Shown here piece by piece: positions 1 through 12,126 of a stretch of DNA of 64,000 nt; the first letter of the stretch is position 1, and each line of letters opens with the position of its first letter. The DNA comes from Dermacentor variabilis. Its lineage: Eukaryota > Arthropoda > Arachnida > Ixodida > Ixodidae. Under the pieces are notes generated by a model. It did no database searches and was not told the origin of the DNA. It worked only from the letters and a program-made list of their open reading frames with translations. The DNA lies in NCBI RefSeq assembly GCF_050947875.1, contig NC_134569.1, positions 202,817,127-202,881,126 of the forward strand, in the 5' to 3' direction. A program made the position numbers and the translations under genes.

Positions 1-270
1 CCAAAGCAAGATGCAGCAATTTCAAGCATGAACCTCATCGCAGTGGCCGCCTGCCAATCTCGTGTTCTGGCGTATCGTGTGGTGTGCAGACTAGTGTATC
101 CAGAAGTTCAAGCACTTTTTGGCCATCTGGTTCCTTCCTGAGGCATGTCCAAATAATTTCGAATGTATTGAAATCCGACTACTTCGCTAGTGGTGTTTAT
201 TATGTTCCTTCCGCTAGACCTTGTTTTCTCGTGCAGGTTTAACCGTTCTTCAAGTATTAAGATTAAATTC
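1..270. other. Unassigned stretch at the left edge
   Basis: No reading frame, RNA gene or repeat is recognised here. The DNA is of mixed composition, without long homopolymers, and runs directly into a degenerate SINE. Confidence 0.5.
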
Positions 271-495
271 TAGTGTTTTCTGTACAAAATTGCGACCTGA
301 TTATGAGGTACGCCGTAGGGGCGGACTCCGGAAATTTGGTCCAAGTGGGGGTTCTTTAACATGCATCTAAATTTAAGTACACAGGTGTTTTCGCATTTCT
401 CCTCTATCGAAATGCGGCCGCCATGGCCGGGATTCTATCCCACGACCTCGTGCTTAGCAGCCCAACACCATAGCCACTAAGCGACCGCGGCAGGT
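271..495 (-). mobile_element. Ruka-type tRNA-derived SINE, diverged
   Basis: The block reads like the reverse complement of the tick tRNA-derived SINE seen best at 27220-27450. The match includes the gcggccgc core around 416, a degenerate B-box region (gggattctatccc) around 427, and a tRNA-like head ending in ccgcggcaggt at 495. On the minus strand the order is tRNA-like head then body, so transcription by RNA polymerase III would run leftward. There are many mismatches, no clear target duplication and no ATT tail, which points to an old copy. The Ruka name is from memory of the family; the similarity among copies is directly visible. Confidence 0.8.
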
Positions 496-1510
496 GTTCC
501 TCCAAGTATGAACCAACTAGCCAGCAAGAACGTCCTACTTGGTGAATAAGTCATTGCGTGAGGCGCATTTCCTTCTCGCACAGGTTTACTGCCGGTCTTC
601 TACCTCACCGTTTTTCGGGTCCTGCAGATCAGATTGTGTAAAATTCGGAAGCTAGACATGTTGGCGATATCGACTTTGCAAATGGCTAACGAGCTATAAA
701 AGAGGGGGGGGGGGGGGGAGTGCTGGCGCCGAAATGAAAGCGCCGCAAGAAAACTGGCATTTCCTTTGTCCCGTGTGCGTCATTTTATTTAATTATCTCT
801 GGTATTTCTTGAGTGACAGTTCACATGACACAAATGGGTGTTGAAGTCCGGTCAGCGTGTTTGACAAATATTCACCGACTTCTTACCTAGGTGTTATAAA
901 GTATCGCACTTTTATAGATACGACTCGCATTTGGCGCTGGCATTCACAAACTAGCCGATATTCTTGATGAGAAAAGGCAGAAAAGGCGTCGGGTAATAGA
1001 TTGGAAACTGGAAATTTTTTTATGAACATCAAGCGCTGCGAATTTCGCCGCTGCTTCTTTCACCTCATTCCAAGAGATTGACGTAGATTGACCAACGCAT
1101 TCCATGTACTGCATTTTGAGCCACACAGCCTGATAGTGACGATGATTCCAAGGTAGTGAAGCTATAGAGAAGTGCTGCACGGTGGATGCGGAGCAGGCTA
1201 GACGCTGATGATTATCCCCAGTGCCCGAAAAGTCGTGAAAAAGGCGTCCATGTTACTCTGAAGGGCAACATCATTTCCTGCAATAAATTGGCCCCGCAAT
1301 ACTGCTGAAAATTCCTGAAAATTCGCGTAGGTTTTGTGATCATCATTACGCTCTCTCTCTGTGCTGTGTTGGCGTGCATGTGTTGGAGTCTCCATGCTTC
1401 ATTTCATTACGGCTGTTTGATTAAGCGCTACTATGCTGCTACAACATTATTCTGTTCAAAAGCGTTACGTTCTGCGCGAGTTGGCTGTGCATGGTTCCTA
1501 TTAGACCAGT
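496..1510. other. Unassigned stretch with a 15-G run
   Basis: No coding sequence could be supported. A run of 15 G occurs at 704-718, directly after an AGCTATAAAAGAG stretch. The latter resembles a TATA box, but no gene start follows, so it is not called as a promoter. Small open frames on both strands lack recognisable motifs. Confidence 0.45.
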
Positions 1511-1617
1511 GCGCGCACAAAGACACGACGTCGAACGAAGAAGGGACACGCAACACGCGCAACATGCACATGTTGTGTGCCTCTTCTTCGTCCGACGTCC
1601 TCTCTTTGTGCTCGCAA
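1511..1617. repeat. Imperfect fold-back (inverted repeat)
   Basis: Arms of about 32 bp at 1511-1542 and 1586-1617 are near complements. Each contains an AAAGA...GACGTCG...ACGAAGAA core or its complement, and they are separated by about 43 bp rich in caca/tgtg. Because of the fold-back, both strands give similar short open frames across it; these are artefacts of symmetry. Such structures occur in the terminal regions of some arthropod mobile elements, but nothing else ties it to one. Confidence 0.55.
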
Positions 1618-3770
1618 AAGTCTAATTCTGCTTTGGACGACCCTTGAATGTTTCTTAGCACGTCTTGTGGACCTGCATGCTGATTTCTTATTTTCTTCAG
1701 CGGCTCGAAGCGGTCATATTATTCTCAGTACGTCTGTATGCGTTCTTAAGGCCATTTGTACTGTTTTGTTATTTAGCTGTTAATGGTCTGCGGAAATTTC
1801 TCACTTTTTTTCTTCACACGAGACAAGGAAAAGCTCGTACGACGATACCTATTTCTAACTCTATGAATCCGAAATCGAAGGCCGATATGTACACTAGATA
1901 TGTACACTAGTAGTAGTACCTCAATGTTTCTTACGTTTCGGTGTAGCCTTTGAGAAATCGAGTACTTACGCAATCAAAACAAAACCTTATAGACAGATGA
2001 TAACGCCAGACTATAGTGCCAGGCTTGTTGTGATAAGTCTTCGTTCATTTACTGTGCTGTTTTTACCGTTTATTACTTTAAAGAAGTTTTTTTACTGTCA
2101 GCGCAATGCTGAGCCGCAGTTTGAAAAACTCGTGCTAATGACTGCGTTCCTGAGTAAGCTTTAACGTGGTGCCTAAAGAGTGGCCTGTTTCGGTTAATTT
2201 GTCTGTAAGTACAGTACATTAGCGACCTTGATCAAGAGTGTTTATTGTGTTTCTGATTCAAACAGCCCATCCAGCCGCACTTCCAAGCATTGAAATGAAA
2301 GCGTGGAGGTTCCTTACGTAAGACTTGAGGCAGTCGCTTATCTCACTTATTACCCATAAGCCAGTGCCTATTACTGTCACGTCTAAAAGCCGCTAGGTTG
2401 GCACCTCTTATAACTTTCCTCCCTAGTGTTGAATTTACAGGACGAGGACGATATCAAATTTCTCTGGTAGCAAATTCGACGCCCCCTCATCCTACCCATT
2501 GTGCACGGAATAATGATGTCTCAAACCAAGTTACAAAACGGCACAGTTCTTCAGAAGTGTTCTTGCGGTCGAAATTTTTTTTATATAAGTCTGGATATAG
2601 GACCGGACAGACTCAGCGGAGCGAGAATGAAGCTAAACAGACTAAGACAGCGCTAAGCCGAAAGGGGAAAAAAGAAGTAAAGACAAAGAAGAAAGAGTCG
2701 ATGCTCAAAATGACGTGGATCGCTGTTGCAGGAGAAACGCCTGTGCGACGAGAAAACTGAGAAGTTTCAAGTTGCCATGACTTCAACTCAGATGTGCAAG
2801 AATACAAAATCAGCAATGCAGATCACTGGTCGCACTTCTCTGAAAGCACAATTGCTTCTAAGGAAAAAAAAATACGTGATGTAAGTCCAAACAGCTCGTC
2901 ATCTCAGATGACGTCTGTTTAAAAAAAAAGTAATGGAAGAACCCCAGAAAAGCACAATCAAACCGACGTGCATTTCGTTTTCTGTCAGTCTAAGTTGATG
3001 TCGTTTATCTATGGCGGCGCCTGGCAGATTGTGAGTTCTGCCATATTGGGTTCCGCTTACTAAAGGAAAACTAGAGTGTTCTTCATATCAGGTCCCATGA
3101 TCTTCAGGACGGGCTTAGCTTTTCTTTTATTTACTTTATTTTACTCTTACCTACTGTCGGACTTACTTTCGCTTGGTTATACAAAGTTTTTTCTTGGCCG
3201 GGTTATCTGAACGACACCCTCGGAAAGGAGCCCCAACAATCAAGGCAGCACCGATATTTAAAGCGAAGCCGGTCGATCCAACTGGTTCTTTCTAGGTGCA
3301 ACATTGATCGAACTGGACGATATGGTGAAGGAATGAATGTACGTGCCCAAATGCGTTGGATATATCCACAGAAGCTAGGATTAAAAAAAATCACAGTATA
3401 GCCACAAGGGCGAAGCAGTGAATGCAATAGCAACATGTTACAATTTTACCCAAAGTGTGAAACTCGCAGCTGTAGTGGCAGTATGAATTGAAGAAAACGT
3501 GAGCTGACTAAGCAAACACTAGCTGCACTAGGGGTCCTCTGTTTGAGTCCTGCCATCGGACAAGTCCGTTTATGTTTAAAAACTAAAGTCAACATCTTCC
3601 CTAGGAAATTTACCACCACGATTCCGTTTAAGCTATTCAAGCTTCTTTCCTGGACCGATCCATGAAGTAGCGCACAGACGTGCCAATAAAATTACATCAT
3701 TTTCAAGTTTGATCTTTCTCACTGTGTCGGATTTTTAATGTTTAAGTCTGAGAACACTTAAGACAAAGCG
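1618..3770. other. Unassigned stretch
   Basis: About 2.1 kb without a recognisable gene. The frame at 2398-2760 is rich in Lys, Arg and Glu near its end but has no motif, and its first part reads through low-information sequence. Short A- and T-runs are common. Nothing here could be tied to other repeats in the window. Confidence 0.4.
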
Positions 3771-3900
3771 GATGTGCTGTTGGTGTTTTGTTTCATGACA
3801 TTTGTTTGTGGGTTGTCATTCTCAAACATTTAGGCATAATTTTGTCAAGAATCTTAGAACTGATATCAGGAACTTTAATGATAGAATGGCGTGGCAATGT
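3771..3900 (+). repeat. Fragment of composite repeat, variant middle
   Basis: The segment beginning gctgttggtgttttgtttc, then catgacatttgttt and continuing to tttaatgatagaatggc, matches 8955-9060 and 52335-52465 in order and orientation. It represents the variant middle segment of the composite repeat described at 15813 and 50469. No head or tail is visible at this site. Confidence 0.6.
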
Positions 3901-5757
3901 AACCCGGCTATAGTGCATGTCATATATCATCGCATGGTATATATAACATACACATATCTAAATATATGTGGAACCTAACCACGACGCCGACGGCAAAAAT
4001 TCGCTTGAAGTGTTCCATATAATTGCTATCGCAATAAAACAACTTGCTAAGACATAGGTACATCGTTTCTACTCGGTTCCATATGCAGTGCCCTAGTTTC
4101 TGTATAATATTTGGCCAAAAACTTGCACCTTTGACTTATGTGCTATAATTTTTGTTCGACAGTGAGCTACCATCACGAATATATATTTTTGCTTAGAACG
4201 GTGTAATGCATCTTAGAAAAATTTGGTGCAACGGTCCTTCGCCTTGGAAGCTGCCAACACATATCTCGGACATCGGAATTTGGATATTCACATGGATGCT
4301 ACTACTTCCGAATTTGGCGCCTACGACGTGCCAAACTGACAGGCTATCCCTCAGCTTACGACTGAGTTCAGGCCGCTGTCTCATCCCTTTGCTACGCTAC
4401 AGTGTGCTAGACAACTACGCGCACCTATTCTCACACTGAGTGAGGTGAGTGGCACTAACGCATACCCTATGTCGCGCTTATCTCCACGACAAACAAACGA
4501 TTTCCGAGGCTCGAACAATCTTCACTATCGTGCTTACTTGTGCGAACACGTCGGCAGCGCGCACATCGGCTAAGCGCTGAATGCCAGCACTCCAGACTCG
4601 CTTTGGATGGATTGCTAACGTAACGAATTTCGACCACGATGGCGACATACCCCGAGGGTGTGAAACTCGGGAGCCAGATGACCTGTTTGTCAGATCTTGG
4701 CGCTCGGGCCTTGAGTGATGTCACCTACAGATACCCGCCAGAGCACGCTGCTCTCTTCAGCGAGCGCTCGTCGCGGTTCTACGCGGCGGACGCAGCATCA
4801 ACGCTACGCTGCAGATGCCCCTACGTGCAACTGTAGCGGCTAACTATGGGCACGACATGATTGGAATGCGCGCTCGCACTCATGTGCTCCAGTCTGGCCG
4901 TGCTATCTGCTTCGAACCAGCTTTTTCCTACAGCACCTTGACCTACGCATTGTAGCTATAATAAAATCGCGCATTTTGCGTTATAGCTCACTACGAAGCG
5001 AAGTCTGCCAAGGCTTCTAGCCAGGAGCGGCTCAGAGTGAGCAAGCGCTGGCAAGCGTAAGTCTGGTCTGACCTTAAGCTTGGCGCGGTTCGAGACTGAT
5101 TGAGTATTCAGAACCAACGGAAGTTAGCGAGACCAGACGGCTACGACACTGATAAGCAGTGTGGCCAAAGTTTCATTGCTACGATAGCGGGCGCAGGCGA
5201 GTGTCAGCAGGCGATAGTATGATAGTCGTACTTCCTTGAGTGCGTGGTTCCTATCGAAATTTGAATGGAATATTCTGGCTTACTACAGCTTCTTTATTGA
5301 ACGGCGTCAATAAACGTAGACCGTAGCAACAACAGGAAGAAGCGCGATGATCCAAACTCGCTTCTTGATAGATGTCAGCTAATGTCCAATAGCAGTCGGG
5401 TATGGGAATCTGCTACATGATGAAATACAGTGTCCGTAAAAGAGTGAGGAGAAGGCTTCTGTTGAAAAGAGATCATTTCAGAAAAAGGTAACTTCGCACT
5501 CAGTTGGCGAGCTCCACGCGTCGCACTCGACTGCAAAATTGACTAACATTTTCTCAGCAGCGTACGCTATCCGCGGACTGTGTTTTCTTCACTAAGGCCG
5601 AGGGGTGATTTCTGTACTACTTTATCAGAGCGAAAGTGCCCGTAGTCTCTAGACAACGGCTGATCACTCCTTCTCACCAAGCAATGTAACTAGACTAGCT
5701 TTTTTTATGTGCAACTTTGTCAGGATAGATGCAATTTATTAAGAGAAACGTCTTGGG
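3901..5757. other. Unassigned stretch
   Basis: No gene recognised. The sequence at 3930-3970 is AT-rich with tatata steps. Several short open frames around 4200-4840 lie on both strands and carry no domain signature. Confidence 0.4.
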
Positions 5758-6062
5758 GCGGAGTAGCCAACAAGCGCCTATTATTTTAATTGGGGCTGGA
5801 GCCTTTATGTCGGCACCGGCTACTCTTCTTCATTTAGCTAAATAAGCAAATATGCGCAAAAATATAATGAATGATGTCGCAGACAGGGCACTCAGTAGGG
5901 CACGAGAGGCCGAATTCACGAAGCATTTCGTTCGTAAGTGCTGTTGGCCATTCGCTGACCGCCTTCATTAATAAGATGTCCACCATCAGGATGGGCTGGC
6001 ATTTTCTTTTAAGAGCAATTTTATGGTACGAGCTTTTAGGGAATACCGGCTCAGGAGTATAA
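5758..6062 (+). repeat. Two short dispersed repeats side by side
   Basis: First, a segment of about 66 bp at 5760-5826 begins ggagtagccaacaagcgcc and ends ggcaccggctactctt. It recurs inverted at 45628-45690 and has short inverted ends (gagtagcc / ggctactc). Second, 5910-6060 starting at gccgaattcacgaagc matches 38114-38260 over about 140 bp with scattered substitutions, in the same orientation. Neither codes for anything recognisable. Confidence 0.6.
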
Positions 6063-8849
6063 AAACAATTACTTCTACCTGTGCACTTCTTTTCTCTCTA
6101 CTCCCGTTGCTTTGACGCCTGACGCTCTGGCTGATCCTCTCATAGTAATGTACCAACTCACCCAAGAAGCAACCCTTACGAAGTTATCAGCAGGCCGCGC
6201 ATGGGTGGATGAAAGGGTAGGCTAAGGGTGGGCGTATATTCGGAGTTTCGAATATGACTGCAACATTACGCACTAAATATTCACATTCTGGTTCAAAAAG
6301 AAAGTATGAGAACGACAAGTATTTTCGAAGAAATGCAGCAATAAAATAGGTGATGCAAGCTTTGGGTTGGGCTTCCTGGTGGAATCCTGCACAATATCCG
6401 CCGTATTTTGCTTGTAGTCTGTTATTTTACGCTACAACCACTGATCTTCTTCCAACGCGCTCTCTTACAAATCTCTGAGGTACACATCATCGGCAGCTTT
6501 TATTTTCCACAACTTCTGATCTGTTTTCTGCAATCTTTTATTTAGTGCACTTGGAAAGCAAGTCATGCAGCAGTTATTCGGTATTTCAAAGCTTGTTTGC
6601 AAGCAGGTTCTACAGTTTTTGAGAGGTTATATATGCAGATCTTCTAATGAAAATATGTCACCTTCTGTTTAAAACTCGTCTTTTGCCCCTTATAGCTGTT
6701 TCGTTTTTTTTTTCTTTTGTACTAGTCAGTACAGACGTGATACTTAATTCCGCAGAAGTAAATATTATTATGGCACATCTATAAAACTACGTTTCACTAT
6801 TTCTTATTCGATTTCGTATTCTGCACGTACTATTCGTATTCGATTCGTCTTCGGAAAACTGAAAAATCACGCACCTCTGGCAATCCGTGATACTTAACTG
6901 TGATATTGACTTGGTCAATATCACAATATGGTCATTGTCGCAAGGAAACACATTGTATCCGTGGTGACGCCGCAGTGAAGGGATATAGATTAATTTTCAC
7001 CTCTCAGTGTTCCAGAACTTGCAGAGAAAGGTCGGTAAAAAAGATTTTATTTTCTTTCTTTTTTTTTTTACTTTCCGTTCATTGGCTTCCGACCACGCCA
7101 GCCGAAGCTGAAACCATGACCCAATATTCCTTCACAGAATGACGGTGCCTCTAAGTCATAAGGATAGCTTACATGTCAATAATGAAGCGAAAGCTTACCA
7201 CCAATAGCTAGGCTTCCGTGCTCAAAAGCGCCCACATATATTTCACCCATTGTATTTATTGATCTGAGCGAGAAATTGGAAATCTTATCTATAATAATGC
7301 TGTAACGTTTACGAATAGATGGAGGAGACGGGCTCGTTTTAACTAATCGTGTTGTGCAATTCTGACATTAACGTCAACAAGACTTCAATGTCTATTAATC
7401 ATGAGTGCGCAATCTTAGATTACGTGATTTAAAACAAATAAACCCTGTCGTCTCTTCGAATGCATATGCCCGTCTTTTGAGTTGCAGTGCTCGCGTTCTT
7501 GCGCCAGTCCCGGGTATAAATGCTCCCTAACAACGGTTGTATACATGTTTCTTTTGATTCGTGAGAGAAACAGATAGGTATAAGAAGAGGGGCTTTCTAT
7601 TTTACCGTTTCAGACACTGTGCACGCAATCGCGTACAGCAAGATAGTGCATCAGCAGCAAAAGCACTGATGAAAGTAATGATATTTAAGATATGTCGCAT
7701 ACATCTTGCAATACTTATGATTGGATGTTTGCTGCAATTTTGAATAACGTGCAGAATGTTTAGCAAAATGAGTGGGAAGATAGAGGGTTAGGTGTTTTTC
7801 CTGGGTGTCAGTATGTGGTATGTAGCGAGTTGACTGCTACGATTGTTTTTCACCATGTAATGCACTAGGCATAATGATGAAGTGGCTGGATATGTGCTTT
7901 TCACTCTTTTCAAAACACTAATAGTTTATGTTCTCATATTTGATGTTATTTTATTCGGTTCTCACATGGAGTTCACATTCTGTAGACTTGACAAAACTCA
8001 CTAAACAATTGAAAATTCTTAAAATTTTCTGCAGCTGTACACTCTCTATGATTCTTAAGATGCAAGAAATGTGGTGAAAGCAAGTTTTCAACTGACGCGA
8101 AAAAGCGGTGTCTGGAACGGTAAAAAGCAGGGAGGTTGGCCGGCGTGGAAGTATTCGCCTACCTGTCGCTCTGCACTGCAGGTACCGAACGAAGATAGCA
8201 AGTCAAGTTGTCAGTTTCGTCCGTGAGTGTTTGTGTGTTCAATGTTCTTACTTTCAGAAATTGAATGCAAGCTAACGAAAGCGCGCTTCACGGTTTCAAC
8301 ACTAATTTCATCGCGCGCTTATCGAAAATCCCATTTTCTTCATCATGTGAATTTGATGGTGTAAGGAAAACAAACGGAATCGTGCAGCTTGAGATGCTTA
8401 CTACAACAGGTGGCCACCTTCGGCTCAACCTCATTGCGTTAGCTTGGCTAGCTAGCGTCGCTGAAATTGAGACGCCTGCACCCAAGGTACTCATTGCGGC
8501 GCTATTAAGTCTATTTCCGTCAGTGCAGTCGCTCCTGTGTGCATGCAGGACGCTTACTTCGAAGACGTCAAGCCTTTTCTACATGCGATGATGCCAGCTC
8601 GCCCACTGTTTCTCAACGCGCTCAAAACACATTCTTTTCATGGTTCCCTCCACGGAAGAACTATTTCTGTGGTGTCGAATTCTTCTGACAGCGCTGCGTT
8701 AGGCGGCTTTTTGAAGCACGTAGGCTTGCATAATCTTGGCTGGGTAGAGAGCCGGGAGTCGAAGCAACATCTGCTATTCTAATCGCACACACGAGAGATC
8801 GTACCGAGAGGAACTGGAGCCTAGTTTTTACAGAGAAGCTTTCTTTCTT
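6063..8849. other. Unassigned stretch
   Basis: About 2.8 kb in which I see no gene, RNA or long repeat. T-rich and A-rich runs occur near 6700 and 7050. The frames at 8265-8782 and on the opposite strand overlap each other and show no conserved motif. Confidence 0.4.
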
Positions 8850-8938
8850 TGCCTCTTCAACTTTTCCACTGCTGCTGCTGCTGTCCGGCACGCCGCTAAC
8901 GCCGGCCGCGTCGGGGCGTGGTCGAGGCGTCGCCATGT
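8850..8938 (-). repeat. Short dispersed repeat, partner of 62895-62975
   Basis: Read on the minus strand, a CCCCGACGCG stretch is followed by a GCAGCAG-rich stretch and then AGTGGAAAAGT and lysine-codon-rich sequence. The same order appears on the plus strand at 62895-62975 (ccctgacgcg, gagcagcaccagtggaaaagt, then gaaag-rich). A short ATG-initiated frame is possible in the 8850 copy, but there is no evidence that it is a gene. Confidence 0.45.
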
Positions 8939-8954
8939 CACAAGAGCATAAAAG

Positions 8955-9150
8955 ACATGCGCTGTCGGTGTTTTGTTTCTTGTCATTTGTTTATCAGCTC
9001 TCATTCTCAAAATCCCGAGGAATAACTTTGTAAAGAATCTAAGACAAGGTGTGTGCCACATGGAGGGCCTGCGCGGTTGTGGTTTAGAATGATTATTCTC
9101 CAAGCCCGCGGCGTCGACACCGCATTTTCTGCGCCACGGGGCTATCTGTC
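8955..9150 (+). repeat. Composite repeat, variant middle joined to tail
   Basis: Starts with the gctgtcggtgttttg segment shared with 3771 and 52335. It then continues into cacatggagggcc ... cgcattttctgcgccacgggg, which matches the tail of the 15813 and 50469 copies. This shows that the variant middle and the common tail belong to one element family. Confidence 0.6.
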
Positions 9151-9426
9151 GCATTAGTACGTGATACGAATGTGGCACAAAGGAAAGACGATCAGAGAAG
9201 CCAGTGTCAAGATTTCCGCCGCATCGCATCTGCACAATGCCCTCTGCGCACCTAACTAGGCGTGACCCCTCAGAAATGCTAGAAATGCTGTGCAGGAGCT
9301 GCCCGTGCTTGTCTCCGTGCTCACCCGCAGCAACAATACTAGAGGGAGGAGGTGGGGAGAATGTTAGCGAGGGAATAGAGAGGGAGAGAGGAGGCAGTTT
9401 TGTGAGCTACAGCGCTACAATCTAGA

Positions 9427-9525
9427 ATGGCGCCGAAGCGTGCACTTAGTACCGACGAGACGAAGGCCCGCCTAAAGCGTCGAGCGGAGCAACAACAACA
9501 AACACAAAAGGAGCAGGAGAGGTAA
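9427..9525 (+). CDS. 32-codon basic ORF or candidate first coding exon
   Basis: An ATG at 9427 opens a frame of 32 codons before TAA at 9523. The peptide starts MAPKRALSTDETKARLK and then has a short Gln run and charged residues (KEQER). Its composition matches the start of proteins made of Arg/Lys/Glu repeats, like the frames at 49976 and 48824. The end of the frame lies on GAGAGGTAACA, a good AG|GT splice-donor match, so this could be a first coding exon that reads through into an intron. Upstream is a GA-rich leader. No acceptor or second exon was identified. Alternatives are chance or a mobile-element remnant. Confidence 0.3.
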   Translation: MAPKRALSTDETKARLKRRAEQQQQTQKEQER

Positions 9526-10329
9526 CATTTCCATCCGGTCACGAATGTCGTATGCCGTCAATATACCACAGCCAAATAACGTCAATGAACGCAAACAGCA
9601 GACATAGCTTCGCTTACATCTATTCCCACAGTGCGTGGGATTTGCATATTTTTTTCATGAAGGCACTGACGAGCGTGTGGATGTGGCAACATCATTATTA
9701 CCGTATTACACGGCATATAGGTCGAGCGGGAATATAGGTCAACCCCTTACCTTGAAGTGAAGAAAAGGAAAAGTGGAAACAACAACAAAATAGCTGAAAC
9801 GCGTGCACTTTCAACAGAGCATCGCTCATCCAACATCGAAGCTACGGCCGCACTCATCCGAATTTGCAGAAGCGCCGTGAAAAGACGAGCGTTTGTCGCT
9901 GGACGCCTACCACAGTACGTCGCCTTCGCTCCTATCAAGCGGCCGCTGTGTAAGAGCGCTAATGGTGTTTTACTTTAGTTGCGTGCCAACATTTTTCCCG
10001 CTCTGTACCCGCCAATATCGCACACTTGTTTTCAGAACGCCTTTCTGGCGCTGTACGGCAATGCTGACTTTCCCTTATCAAAATGGGTAACTTTTTTATT
10101 CAGCGCGGCTGTAAACTAGCCGCGCGCCGCTACTCATCGATCACCAGAAGAAAAAATTACGGCAAAACATATCTCAAGATGACTGTCGATAGTAATGCCA
10201 GTAACCGTCGAGCAGCGTAGCGATACATCGTATTTATGAAAGCACTTTTAACGAAGACGCTTAGTGGTAATTATGAGGCATTCGTTGATCCGGCTATATT
10301 TCTCATACTCTCATATCATCCAATTTCGC
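9526..10329. other. Unassigned stretch
   Basis: No gene recognised. Small frames around 9757-9978 carry basic residues but no repeat or motif. The region ends where the GACGACGG-type satellite begins. Confidence 0.4.
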
Positions 10330-10904
10330 CATGCCACTTGCTTGCCAAGGTTGCCCATGAGCATGAATGTACGACGACGGCTGAATGACGCCGACGCAAT
10401 GACCATGAAATGACGAGGGAATGATATCGATCAAACGGCAAATGCGTATAATGACGACGGCATGACAATGAGATGACGGCCACTGTATGACGGCGACGGT
10501 GTGGCGACAGCCGGATGAAAAAGTGGTAGTGATGGTGATGGCAAGCCCAAGACGGCATGGCGACGACAGTATGACAGCGAATGCATGATAACGTCTGCGT
10601 GACGACGACGCAGTGACGACAACGGCATAATAACGGCGCCATAATCAAGATTGAGTCACGAAAGCACGATTACACTAGAATGAAAAACACGGAATGACGT
10701 GGGTATATTAGCGAAGGTGGTATCAGGACGATGGCATGACGACAATGCGAGGACAATACTAAGGTGCTGACAATTGTGAAACGATAACGTGGGAACGATG
10801 GCATGACAGTGGTATCACGAGGATGGCATGAGGGGAGTCGGATGTCGAAGCTGCAATGACGACAGTGTAATGACCGCGATGGCGTATCGACGATGGTATG
10901 AGAA
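10330..10904 (+). repeat. Degenerate ATGACGACGG-type satellite, left block
   Basis: The block is built from diverged short units such as atgacgacggcatgacaatg, giving Arg/His/Ser-rich false frames on the minus strand. A longer landmark, agtcggatgtcgaagctgca near 10836, recurs at about 15124 and 15553, and in reverse near 54425. This suggests a higher-order unit on top of the short one. The block stops exactly at the LINE insertion, and the same satellite resumes at 14947. Confidence 0.75.
10893..10904. repeat. Left 12-bp target-site duplication of the LINE
   Basis: The 12 bases atggtatgagaa lie directly against the LINE breakpoint and recur at 14947-14958 directly after the LINE tail. Because the target is a satellite containing similar words, chance is possible. 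The exact placement on both boundaries makes a true duplication likely. Confidence 0.75.
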
Positions 10905-12118
10905 GACCATGGCGGGCCAAGGCGACTTCGTTTAGGCCATTCCAATCCTAAAAATCGGAAGGTGTTCAGCGCCGCATGGAAATGTGAGCGAGTTCTTGAT
11001 CTTAGCCGCCGGAGAAGCGCCGTGCCTGCGCGTGACTCGCCCAGCCTTAATAGCTGCGTCAGCAAGGCCTGAGATGCCAAGAGGCGGAGTGGAAGAGACT
11101 CTGCCTCATTAGTGACTTTCTTGTTTGAAGCCGCCGTTGGAACTCCCATCGCCAAGCGAAGTCCCTTTCTGTGCACTGCCTCCAAGCGCTCGAATTGACT
11201 CGATGACGGTGATATCAGAGGGAGCTGATAGAGAATGCGGCTTGTTATCAGTGGAGCGTTCAGTTTAAGCATGGATATAGGATTGTTTCCCCAACGTACA
11301 CCTGCCAATCGACGAAGTGCGTTGATTCTTTGCACCGATGCAGCCACAACACTTTCGACCGCACCACGCCATAGTAGCTTGTTGTCGATGGTGACGCCCA
11401 GAAATCGAACATGAGTTGCATGAAGAATTGAATGCCCTCTGATATTCAGCGTCAGACGTGTTGACTTGCGTCTCACTCCCGGGAAAAGCATGAAGGCTGA
11501 TTTTTCTGCTGATAAGGATAGGCCAAGCGTCGATAGGTGGCGATCGATAGTGGAGATTGCGGCCTGGGCTATCCGGGCCAAACGTTTGTGTTGGTACCCC
11601 GAGATCCAAATGCAGATGTCATCTGCGTAGATGGACATTTTAACTGCCGTCCGACCTACTTTCAGGGCATCTGGAAGGCTGGCCATGGCAACGTTAAAAA
11701 GCAAGGGGGATAGGACACTTCCTTGTGGGACGCCGAGGGAAATGCGTCGCTTGACACTCATTATACTTCCCAGCTTAACTTGTACACATCGATCACTGAG
11801 AAATTCATGGACGAATCGAAGAGCATTTCCCGAGACGCCCATGGCTCGGAGTCCATTGATGATGCCTGTATGAAGCACACAGTCGTATGCCTTGGCAACG
11901 TCCATAAAGATGGTGAGTGTGGAAAGGCCGTCTACGCGATGGTGCTCGATATGGCTCAGTAGATCCAAGACACTGTCCTGGGCACTCAACCGTGGACGAA
12001 ATCCGGTCATACATGATGGCAGTCTATTTCCTTGCTCAAGATACCATGTTAACCTCGTACATATTAGTCTTTCCATCAACTTTGATACGCATGATGTTAG
12101 CGATACTGGCCGATATGA
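10905..12118 (-). pseudogene. LINE ORF2, reverse transcriptase half
   Basis: The reverse transcriptase copies LINE RNA at the nicked target. Motifs in order on the minus strand are SYRPVSLTSCVSKLMERL, GFRPRLSAQDS, FMDVAKAYDCV (first catalytic Asp), GVPQGSVLSPLLF, YADDICIW (catalytic Asp pair), LGLSLSAEKS and FLGVTID. The thumb and connection region follows, ending in FLGLEWPKRSRLGPPWS at the breakpoint. There are no internal stops over roughly 404 codons. Beyond 10905 the open frame runs by chance into satellite. All catalytic residues are present, so loss of function is due to the MITE and to the inversion that separates RNase H, not to decay. That suggests a young insertion. Confidence 0.92.
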
Positions 12119-12126
12119 GGTGAGGT
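12119..12126. repeat. 8-bp target-site duplication of the MITE (left)
   Basis: ggtgaggt at 12119-12126 is repeated exactly at 12304-12311, on the two outer sides of the inverted repeats. Eight bases is the size made by hAT transposases. Confidence 0.85.

Noticed and set aside
680..720. TATA-box promoter (agctataaaag)
   Set aside because: No reading frame or transcript-like unit begins downstream; a G-run follows at once.
10316..10648. Arg/His-rich frames resembling a basic protein
   Set aside because: They lie on both phases of a degenerate satellite and change composition with frame.
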